Shown here one piece after another: positions 50,812-62,800 of a stretch of DNA of 64,000 nt. Numbering within the stretch: position 1 is the stretch's first letter; the number at the start of each line of letters is the position of its first letter. The stretch lies in contig JASANG010000266.1 of NCBI GenBank assembly GCA_030248215.1, positions 124,001-188,000 on the forward strand, read 5' to 3'. The DNA comes from Enoplolaimus lenunculus. Lineage: Eukaryota; Nematoda; Enoplea; Enoplida; Thoracostomopsidae. The position numbers and the translations under genes are program-made. The notes under the pieces are model-generated. The model saw nothing but the letters and a program-made list of their open reading frames with translations. It was not told where the DNA came from and made no database searches.

Positions 50812-53800
50812 ATGGCGGACATTGTTTCGCTCGGGTTCTTTTGGGATATTGAAAACTGTAGGGTTCCTGTCGCCAAGTCGGCTTTTAGCGTAGTTCAACT
50901 GCTGCGTGAAAAATTTGGTTCACTGGGTTCCGAAGTAGAATTCGTTATTGTTTGTGATGTTACCAAAGAAAAACGAGATATGATAAACGAACTTAATCTT
51001 GCTCAGGTTAGTTTTCTTATGTTGAATCATATACTTAACTTAGGTGGGGTGCATTTTTCGCTTTGATTGGCTTTAGTCGTGGATTTATTTGAATACAATA
51101 CCTGTCGCCAATCGAACTTTTTACAATTTATTAATTAGCTGTTAGACGATATGACTGGCGTTGAAAAGTACTAAAAGACGTGTATAAAGGCGTGCTGCAG
51201 ACCAGTGCAGACCGTCTTTGGTGGACTCGTGATCGTTATTTACAAAAATTTTATGATGTTGAATAGCGCTTTTTTGCATTTTTTATCTCCTCTGACAAGA
51301 CGCATCTACTGTGATGCGTATAGTCAGTAATTGTATATTACGAAATACATATTCGAATTCATCACATGTCGCAGAAGAACTTGAGAATGACGTACTAGAA
51401 GTCAAGTTTTAGGCGTACATATAGGTATAATTTCAGGTAAACATTGTTCATGTTAGCGCCTTCGCAAAAAATGCTGCAGACCAAAAGTTAAAATTATGTT
51501 TGCGAAGGTTTGCCAGTTGTTACAAAGCACCTGCAACCGTTGTTCTTATCTCAAGTAAATTGTTTGTGCTTTTTGGTAAAGTTTACGTGAATGAGAACGT
51601 TGGACAACGCTAGTTTAAAGTTTTAACCGGTGTTTATACGTCAGTTTTAATTACGAATGTGCCGATTAATCGGCATCGGCATCGTTAATATTAGGCCATT
51701 TTCGTGAGTATCGGCATCGGCATCAGCACTGCAAAAAATTGCCGATTCTTTGCCGATATTTTTTTTGCACATAACAGTCAGTTTGAATGCTATCAATTTC
51801 ATTTCTGGGCGCATATCACTGTGTCCGGTCAGGAAAACTGATATCTTTCTTGCGTTTGTGTTTGAAAAAAATTAATTGAAATGAAACGTTTATCAAAAAT
51901 TATAATCGTTTATGATGGTTAGGGTTTAAGTCTTCATATGATGATGTAATGTAGTATCCTATCTGTTTATTAAGCATGGTGTGCTAAAGTTGGATTCCGC
52001 TTCGGTTCGGCATGGGCAACATTTCAAAATAAGAATCGGCATGGGTATCGACATGGGCAAAAATTTTGGCATTGGCACATCCATAGTTTTAATTTTAATA
52101 TGCCAGCGTTGACCGGTTGAATACCGGCGCAACATTTATTAATGCTCATTGCACGCGAGTAATTTTTACCCGTTGCCAATGTATCACTAGTTAGTATGTC
52201 CACTGTCTGAGATAAAGATAGGAATATACGTCTTGTCGCAGTTATGCTTCGCTGTAAAGATGGGAAAGATCCGCGATTTGCACAAATCCGGAACCGGGAT
52301 TATCCTTCATGGTTCAGGCCGGAATTGGGCACGGAAGTTTTCCATGTAAGCCTCGCCCATTTGAGGATTATTTTAGCTTGACCGTCCATCCTTGGTGGGG
52401 CGAAGAGTTTATGGTACCAATCTATTTCGTAAAATCCTGGGGTGTTAACCTTGCATTGGGGTTTTAAAATTTTAAGCAGTTTATTAGCTACAGGTTAATT
52501 TGCATAATCAATTAAGCCTAAGACTTTCTGCATTATTTCACTAATTATTGCAGTTACAAGCAATCTTATTTCAGAACAAAGGGTTTGTGGGTGCGAGGAA
52601 TCTGCATAGACTGTTTACAAACCTCCAAAACCGATAATTGAGTAGTTAGCTAATAGATAGTTTGCATATTAGCATAGTTTATAAGCCTAAATTAGAACTT
52701 TTTACAATATTTCACTAATTATTAAGGTTAAAAGCAATATAATTTCAGCACTAAAGGGTTTTTAGGTGTGAGTTAGCTAATAATTAATTTGCATATTAGC
52801 TTAAATGGCAAGACAAAACTAGGACTTTTTAAATTATTTCAATAATTATTAGGGTTTACTGAAGGTTGTTGGGTGCAAGGAGTCTGAATTAATTGTTTAC
52901 AAACCTCGAAAACCGATAATTGAATACTTAGCTAATAGCTAATTTGCATATAAGCATAATTAATAAGCTTAAATTAGGCGTTTTTGCAATACTTCACTAA
53001 TTATTTTGGTTACAAGCAATCTAATTTCAGCAATAATGGGTTTTTGGGTGCGAGGAATCTGAATAAATTGTTTTGAAACCTTCATAACCGATTATCGGAT
53101 AGTTAACTAATAGCTTAACTTGTAGATTTGCTTAATTGATAAGTCTAAATAATGGCTTTTAAATCATTTCTCAAATTATTAGGGTTACGGAAGGGTTTTT
53201 GAGTGCGAGGAATCTGAATAAATTGTTTACAAACCTTCAAAACCAATAAATGAATAGTTAGCGAATAACTAATTTGCATATTAGTTTAACTGCATACGTG
53301 TGTTCGAGCTTCGCTCAATACATGTAGTCCCACTACGATTGGTTACTGTGCGAAGCAATGAGCAAAAATTACGGAACTTACACTTCGAAAACTCAGACAT
53401 GGAACTAAAACCAAGAAACTTGCCCGGAACTGCCGGATACGGAACCGGAAGTTCTGTCTCATCACTGCTTCGCTGCGCTGTATTTGTCTTACCTCGCCTA
53501 TGTGTAGTGGTCCTGTAGCGTTGTTTGAATGAAAAATTATCGATCGTTTCTATAGCAGTGATTATTTCGTGAAGATTATAGTAAACGATAACAAAAAATA
53601 AATACATTTTAACTGCATTTTGTTGAACAAATTTTCCGAAATAAATTGTGTGCGGGGATAAGTCAATTTTACTTTAGGTGATATCGACTTTGCACCTGAA
53701 CTAAACGAATTGAGACGGAAATATGGATTTCATGTCATTCTCGTGCATACAGAGAAAGTTTCGTCTGCGCTGTTGGCGTGCGCTCAAACTGTTGTGTTAT

Positions 53801-56800
53801 GGTCAGATCTGCTAAATGAATTACCGGTAAGTATTGTGAAATGATTAATAAGAATGCTGCAAAAATTTAAGAATAGGTATTCGTAGTATAAAAAAATTAT
53901 TTCACATCGGCTCTGCAAAAAATTGCTGATTCATTGTCGATTTTTTAACTTAACATTGAGTTGGAATGCTACGTGCCAGTTTCACTTCTCAGCGTAATCA
54001 GTGAGTCTAAGCAGAGATTCGTAATCAAGTTTAATGCGTTGTGCTTTAATATTATTTGAACAATGGCCTGCGCATAAAACATAACGATAAGCTGGCCTCT
54101 TCCTAGTTGGGAGGCGCCCTCTCCAAAATTTTAGCTTTCCTCAAATGCCGTTTTCCAGATTTTAGCTCTCCCCAAATTTTGGGCCTTCAGAAAATTTTTA
54201 TTGTACATATCATCAAACTGTTTTTGCCTTCTGTGTTGATGATATACGTAATGTGTATATATACGTACATATATACATATGTAAAATATTGGTTTGGGTA
54301 TATAGTTAGTATATGCGTATAATATATCTATACTAATTTACGACAGTTGTCACATGTATGCACATTTTTGGCGAAATTTTGGAAAAAATTGAAAATATGA
54401 GGGGGGCAGCACACCCCAAATTTTTAGCGCGTCCATCTCAGATCACCCTCCCCAAATTTTTATTGCGCCTCCCGACCTATTTGTGGGGCTTCCTCCCAAA
54501 CGCCCTCCCCAAATTTTCACCCTAGGGAGAGGCCAGATACGTAAAGGAAAATTTATGATTTCACGATTTTAACGTAACTTCTTATCAGGCATATGGTTTA
54601 TAAGCGAAATTCAGCAAAAATGTTAGCCGGTTTTGAGCGGCAAGCACTCTAGGCTCAAATTGTGTGTATATTTGCTGCGGCTGATATGACTGTATATAGT
54701 ATGTTTTAGATAGAATGGAACAGTTATCTCAACGATGAAGATGATTGCAAAAGCATTGTAGAGGTACTAATATTTTTCTAGTGAAGGCTCTTGTGTAATT
54801 TTAGATCACGAGGTTGAGTTTATAGCAATGAGTTTTCAGGATTTAGATATAGTTAGTAGTTTGGAAATAGGCCTGCATTATAGCTTGATTTCGCATAAAA
54901 AGGAGAAATTATTTTGATGTACAACTATAATGTCGTTTTAACGTGGGACAACTTAGCTAAAGTGACGTTTGTTCATATTATATCATTGTGCCAGGTTACG
55001 GGATTGCCTTCTAAAGGTGCGCTGCACGGTATTCACCACCGATTGAGTCGACTGAGTGCAATATGTGGTGGAAAAGTTTTGCAAATCGTACCTCAAACTG
55101 GTTGTGCATATATCAAGTTTGCTGTCTCATCTGACGCTATTAGGTAAGTGCCAGGCTGAAAATCTACATCCGGCGCTGATGTTCTGCATTGCCGGATCTT
55201 AATTCCTGAAATGCATTATCGTGATTAAGTTAAACGTTTGTTAAAATACTGGAGCCAGATATTGGAATATCTGGCTCCTGTATTTTACTTTCGTCGTTTT
55301 TGTTCACACATTGCAGAGAAGCTCTGCTGCAGTATTTTTTGCCAATTTTGTTGTTATACCGAATACACCTCGGTATTTTACCGGTCGTAGTGGGACTACA
55401 TGTATTGAGCGAAGCTCGAATATATTTAAGCAATTTAGCTAATATGCAAATTACTTATTAGCTAACTATTCATTTATCGGTTTTGGAGGTTTGTGAACGA
55501 TTTATTCAGATTGTTCGCACCCAAAAATCCTTCAGTAACCCTAAAAATTAGTGAAATTTTGCAAATAGCCCTAATTTAGGCTTATCAAATATTCTAATGT
55601 AGACAATTTATTCAGATTTTTCGTATCCAAAAACCATTTATTGCTAAAATTAGATTGCTTGTAACCCTAATAATTAGTGAAATTTTGTAAAAAGTCCTAA
55701 TTTTATATAATCAATTATGCTAGTATGCAAATTGGCTATTAGCTAACTATACTGTTATCGTTTTAGAAGTTTTATAGACGATTTATTCAGACTCCTCGCA
55801 CCCAAAACCTTTTTATTGTTGACATTAGATTGCTTGTAAGCCTAATAGTTAGTGAAATATCTTAAAAGTCCCAATTTAGGCTTAACCAATTATGCAAATT
55901 AGCCTGTAGCTAATAAACGGCTTAAAATTTTAAAAGACTAATGCGAGGATAACACACTAGGATAGCAGGCTTTCAAACAAAAAGGTTTATCAAAATCGGT
56001 TCAGCGGTCCCTGAGATTCTTTTTGGACGGACGGACAGACGGAAATCCACCTTTCGACCCCAGAAAAAAAATATAAAACGCTTCTCGAAACTCCGAGCTT
56101 CGCTCAATCAACGTATTAATATTAAATATATAATGTTTTTGGTATATAATACTTAAGTAGGTAACATTTTCGTTTTTGTATTTTTAGTTCAGCTGTTAAA
56201 TGTTTGAAGAATTAATTAAAAATTTGTTAGTTGCCGATACAGACAGTTTAATTAGTTCAGATTAGTTTAATTGTTTTACTCAACGCTAAATTTTATGCAC
56301 GATATCGTGAACATAAGCCCTGTCAAGTGTCAGGTTTTGGTTTTACATCGTTATATATTCGTTATCGTACCTTATGTACGTGTGTAAAACAATTCAACTG
56401 AGGGATGGCGGTCTCGGCAAGTCTCGGAATTTGGCTGGTCTTGGTCTCGGCCTTTTTTGTCAGTCTCGGTGGTTTGCAAACCGAGACCAAAGAGATGAAA
56501 AAGGAAATATGCAATCACAAAAATTTTCCTTGGATCGCAGCTTTGGCCCGGAAGTACTTGCACTTTTCGCCTACCAACACAGACAACGATTAATCGTGGA
56601 GCACTGTTATCTGGTTATGCAGCGATTTAAGAAGCATGCTCGCGATCAAAAACAACACTATAGCTTTGAGTCATGGTTGTACTGATGGTGTTCTGAAACA
56701 GTGGGATTTGTCCCGAGCCTTTTCGAAGGGTATGGGAAGAGTAGCCGAGTGAAAAATAAAGTTTGGCGTCGATAGTGAAAAATAAAGTTTGGCGTCGATT

Positions 56801-59800
56801 TATTAGTTTAATTGTATCAAACGGCAATTCAGAGCAGATAAAATTATTCAAAACTTTTGTTAAAAAAACTTATTATTTTTGTTAACGGTTAAAAATTGAC
56901 CGAGACCGAGACCAAAAGTCTCGGTCTCGGTAGGTTGGTTCTCATTCTCGTTTTTTGACCGAGACCGCCCATCCCTGTTTAACTGATATTTTTATAAGCT
57001 TCAACAGCTAGCCTGAAGTCAAAGTCACAAATAACTTTATCCTTGATGCCAGATAGTGTAATACGATAAGCTAGCTCAGTGCTCATATCTTTTAAATTAA
57101 AGTTGAGCTTTAAGACTATGTTTGCCAGAACTATATTATGTTTATTTTTGCTCGCCATCGGGGGAAATGCGGTTACTTACGTTGTAGATATGCACCGGGG
57201 CCGATACCAACCGTTCCAAGTTAGAACAGGTAAAGATCTATCAACATGAGCTACGATATACGTAATACGTACGTGTATGGTGGCTAACATCGGGATTATG
57301 TAGTGTGTTCAGGAAATGTGAAAATAAAAAATAGCGTGTGCAGTAATTTCTTGTGATTTTCGTATTTTTTAAACTTGAATGAAGGGTTATAAGACTGCTT
57401 TTCATGCTAGTCAATTAAGTATTGTTTGTAAACCTAAAAACTGTCCAAGGACCGTCTCGAATATGTTAGATTTAATTTAAAGATAATGCGTTTCTACCTC
57501 AAAATTACATTGCTTCAGTTAAAACGTAGAAGCAAATGCAAATGCAGCAGGTGGCTTGGAGTATTTGTTTTAATAACTTACTGAGACCTGCATGCTTAGT
57601 GATATTTGTTTAAATCGTGCAATTTGTGTCTGGCAGGTGACAGCTAAGTATTGGTATGCGAAAATGCGAATTCTAAATAGCAATCACACAACATCAGGGA
57701 GCTTTCGTGTACCAATAAAATACCGTAGCCTGTTATTATTAAAATTTCAGGAATTTTTCTGTTAAACGTTACGTGTTTATTGATTTGTTTTGGTTATGTA
57801 TGTAACAGTTTAAAATAGAGTTTTGTTTTTATATTATTCAACGATAAATAGCCCTCAGTGTAGCATATGTGCCGGCGCCGGCTGTTCGTTTAGTACCAAA
57901 CTGCCGTAGCCGGATATTTGGTTGCACCCAGGTTCATTTGTTCGTAAATCATTGATAAACTAATGCAAGATAATGCTTTTGTAGTCAGCTACAAACCATC
58001 GCTATCTTTATCTGCACCTTTTTATCGCCCACATACCTTGTGCCTTCGACTTCGCTTCAATGCGTCCTCGTTCGCAGTTTTTGACAACTTTTTTGTCGTC
58101 ATGGTGGAAGCCTTTCAAACTTGATTCGTCACCAATTCATCTCCTAATCGAGTTGTTGCCTCGGATTGAGTCGTGCCACAAACACACTTTTTGGTATAGT
58201 TTTTCACTTGCTGTGGTAACGTACGAGTGATCATTTGTGGTTAATTGGTAGATGCGTTTAAATGCAATAGTTTTGTTGATAAAAACTACCACGCTTAATT
58301 TCCTTTCAGTTGTGAGCTAGGAATCCGCGTCCAAGCACTTCCGCTTTTTTCAGTGAGATGATCATGCATGACATATACAAGTTTTCTTACTGTAGTAATG
58401 ATTTGAAATACTGTCGGAAACTTGTAATGTCATTGGAAAAAGTGAGTCCGATAAAAGCCGAAGACTAGAGCCCATATTCTGAAATGTGAGTATCACCTAT
58501 CACCAGTTGTTGATGATTCTTGTAACTGGAGTTAGATTGAAGTTTGTTCTGATTTCAAAATTAAGTTCCCACTACGGTTCCGGCGAAATATTATTCCAGA
58601 TTAAACAAAACTTACTACATAAAGGTCCAGGTGTCTGGCTTCTCCACAGCTTGAAAATTTCCGCCGGGGGGCGTTTCCTGGGGGCCCCCAGGAGTTTCCT
58701 GGGGGGCAGCTGATTTTGCTGGGGGCAGTACGTATATACTGACAACTTAACCAGAAGTTGAAAGAAGCACAATTATATAAAATATAGATAATCTATAATA
58801 GAAACTGTGATTAATATATATTTTGTATATTAGTCACAGCATAAATTTATCATAAGGCTCAGGCGGGTTGAACGTGCTGCTGCAAGGTACTTTCGAATGC
58901 TGTATGCCCTGAAACGGTCTTTATATAATTGTGCTTTTTCAGTTCATTATTGAATTGTATTAGTTACTACGGGTATTTGTAACGCTATTAAAAATTATGA
59001 GTACTCAGCGTAATATAAAATCATATTTTGCCGAATGTCCGCCTCAAAAGAAGTCCAGGTCTTTACGTTTTAACATTGAAAATTTTTGACCTAGAAAAGT
59101 CCTGGGGGGCCCCCAGCAAAAAAATTTGCTGGGGGGCATTTTGCTGGGGGGCGCCAAAAATTCGCCGGGGGGCCTTTCCTGGGAGCGGCAAAATTTTCGC
59201 CGAGGGAAAATGAAAATTTCGAAAAGTGCTGGAAGGCCCCCCGCCGTGGAGAAGCCAGGGTGTTATAAAACTCAGCAAACGTGTAGTGCATTATTCCCCG
59301 AGATTTTATATGTCTAAATTATCCTATTTCTTTGTACTTATTGCTGCTTCGTATGAGTTTATGCTTTAGAGTTCTGAGTGCGCACTGTAGGGTGAACTGT
59401 TATTTGCATAATCGTAAATTAGCAGTAGCAAATGAATGTTCCTTTTGGCCCAATTAAGCAGATACTGGGATTTGTTTATTCTTGAGAGGTGGGATTTTTC
59501 TTCGAATTTTTTATGGAATGTAGCCCCTTTCTTCCAAAACACTGGTGTCACCTATGCCTTTATATATGTACCTAAATAAATTTGATTGTCTGAGTGAAAA
59601 CAAAACGAATACGCTACGCAACGAAGCCATTGGAAGGGAATTCCGATTCTGATTCAAAACGGGTTCCGATTCCGATTGCACAAGACATTTTAATTTAAGC
59701 CAATTGTTGTGATATGTTGCATAATAAAAAATTCTGCATAATTTACCTATTAAATTGTTTTCGATGAGTTAACTTATCAATAAATGATTGTAGTTTAGCT

Positions 59801-62800
59801 TTGGAAAACCAAAAAATGTGTTAGTACATATTATCTATCGAGTCACAAAATTTATAGTTCTAATTCCGCTTCCTATTCCGGTATAAATTTGCTGTTCCGA
59901 TTCCGATTCCCATTGCGGTATAATCTAGCTTCGCTTTGCACGCTAGTTGCCGAATGTTCATTACTGGAAAGTATAGCATAAACATGCGTTACGTTTTTAT
60001 TCTGTTAAATGATTTGTGACCAAAATAGCAATATTTCACAGTTAATTGTTTTCGAAATTACAGAAGTAACTAATTAGTACTTGTATATACCTACCTCTAC
60101 CAAAAAATGTCAAAATGCGTGTAGTAGCAAAATTATATATACCTAACAATTTTAGTACGTATATACTGCTAACTAAGCTTAAGTTTTAGTTTTGCCGAAA
60201 TATGCAGTTAAATGGCCGGCGATATAGCCACGCTCTAAATACAAGTGTTTCTATTTTTTTAAATCTAACATATTACGTAACTTACATATTTTGAACCGTG
60301 GTAATCATGACCTGAAGCGATATCTATTTGTGTAATTTCAATGTTTATTAATATTTATTTTATGCAATGAAGTTATTAGCTACGTTACGCCATAAGGTTT
60401 GTTTACTAAGCTTAACATTGTCTTGTGATGGCTTGTTTATGCAAATTAGATTTTTAATACCGGCAAATGTATCATTAGTGTGCATACGTGTTGAGGTTTA
60501 AACCGGGTTTTGGTTGTAAAGTTTTAATAAGTGGCAGATGCCAATTTGCTACGATTTCTCTTGACAAAATACTCAGAACAGGTGCCTGTGCATTTCTATA
60601 AACAGCTCTTTCGCTTTTTTTATTTTTTCTGCAAATAAATTGAGCCAACAAGTAAGTCTTTATTCATTTAAAAATGAATGTCAAATTTGTGTATTTAACG
60701 TTTGATCTTCTAACATTAATGGTATGCCTGATAGTAGAGCAATATTCTTAACCTTGAATGCGTACGTAGCATCTATCATCCATTGGTTAGCAATAAGTGG
60801 TGAAGCTGATGAATTTAATGCAATTGCAAAAGTCAAATTCGGCAAAGACGTAGTACTAGTCAAATACAAAAAATGCGCTGAATCTCGAACCTAGTCATTT
60901 ACAGGTCCGATAACACGACCTATCACCAACTGATGGGTGATATATAGGACCTGCAGGAGAACGAATGTCTTGGTATCGGTGGTCGTAACCTATATACCGG
61001 ATGTTTGTCTGCTAAAAACTTGTACGCATATTATGTGCTGTTTGTTTGTATGCGTAAATTACAGGTAACCTTGCTCAAAATGTGTTTTGAAGCAACAACT
61101 TTGCATGTAAAATCTGTGACAATTCGTCGCTTGATGGCGTCGTAAGCCTGAGAATAATCTTTAGCTTGAGCATAATATTGAAGCGACAAATTGTGAGTGG
61201 GTGAGATTTCGGATTTACAAGTTGCCGGGCGACGAATTGCCGAGATACCAAATATATATTTGTTTTAGAGCACGCGGTCGCATTGAAAACGCTGACATTT
61301 ACGGCAGTAAACTCGGCGCGCGTCGAATTAGCTTTTCCGAGTATTCATTGATTGTTTCACCGAACCGTAGACAAAACGCAGTTTTTAACGCCAACAACAA
61401 TTGCAACATTGACGACAATGTCAGCACTGCTTTCGCTTCGTATCCAAAGAGAATTACGTGCGCGTCCTCGTCAAATTCGGACCGTTTTAGACCGATTTTA
61501 GGTTGTAAACCGCTCTCCTCTACGACTGAATTTCCATCAACATCAGGTTACAAGCCGGTGCATAATTCTTCACAACTACCACCTGGTCCACTTTTTGGCT
61601 CTAGCAACCAAGCAATTGTGCCACGTGGTAGTACGGCAATAGTACAAAGTAGCTTTGGTGGAGTTTTTTGTAAAGTGCCGTCAACTGTGTCATACCAGTC
61701 GACTTATTCTATTACTGCTAACGCGACAAGACAAAACCAGCCGCTGGCAAGTGGTGTTCCGTTTTACTCAGAATCTCCGCCACAACGACTACTAGACAAC
61801 AATTCAAATAGCAGTTCTCCTTCTGCTTGGGCCAAAGATAAGGTTGATTTCGATCAACAATCTGGTCAAAATTTGTTTCGATTTTTGTCACCTGTTGCTG
61901 CTGACGATAGCAGTGTTCAACGTGTTCCTCCACCACCAACTCCTCCTTTAGCGTGGCATACTACTGCACCGTCAACTGTGGTTGGTTCAGCCTGTGAACC
62001 TACACGGAGTGTCAAGGATATATCGGTTGGACAGTCAACCCGCTGTTGGACGAATACTAGAACCAGGCAACAACAAGAACAAAAACAACAAGAACAACAA
62101 CAACAACAGCGAACCAATTCTGTCGACAGTGTTGCATCGTCAACGCGTAGCGACTATTCAAACCAGACCACATCGTCTTGTGGCATTGAGCGAAATCATT
62201 CGGCTACTCCAACCCGAAGGTCGCGAGTGCCATCAAACAGGGGCAGAGTTTTGGTGCCATATTTCACCGGGACAAACGAATCGATTGATCAGTGCCAAGG
62301 TGAAGCAGTATTTTCTGGAGACTATTGTAATCGATTTTTGAGGCCCTTGCAGCAGTCGTCTCATAGCCGGGGAAGGGATAGTGACGTAGAACAACCGTTT
62401 CGAACGAGAAATTGGTCCGGGGGTGAGCAGGCGGAGTTTGGACTGTCGACGCCGGTAAGAGGAGGCAAACATAAACGGCGTCAATGTCGTCGACGATTCA
62501 AGCATAAGAGGTTGGATACGATCTCAGGCAACGATAACAGCGGCAATAATAACAACAACGGTAATAGTATTCATAATAATAGTAGCAATAATAATAATAG
62601 AAGTAAGAGTAATAATAGTAATAATAATAATAATAGTTATAATTATAATAATAGAAGTAATAGTCACAAGAACAAGAATAAAAAATACAATAATTCGAGC
62701 TACTCGAGTTACCGGTTTTCACTGTCACGTAAAATTGACGACGGTGCGACCGGCGATCCGGCAGTTGATTTTGATTTAACTGGGTTGGAAACCAGAATTG

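Noticed and set aside
53281-53607. 108-codon minus-strand frame
   Set aside because: Its end lies in the hairpin end of the Helentron-like element and the rest is in MARF1 intron 2. It has no recognisable domain.
56374-56685. 103-codon plus-strand frame
   Set aside because: It lies almost wholly inside a hAT-type MITE, repeats the GAGACC motif and has no transposase motif.
60681-60869. 62-codon minus-strand frame in MARF1 intron 5
   Set aside because: No domain, start context or splice partner. Chance is the simpler explanation.
62498-62728. Tyr-rich minus-strand frame
   Set aside because: It is the antisense shadow of the Asn-codon run in the MARF1 coding exon.
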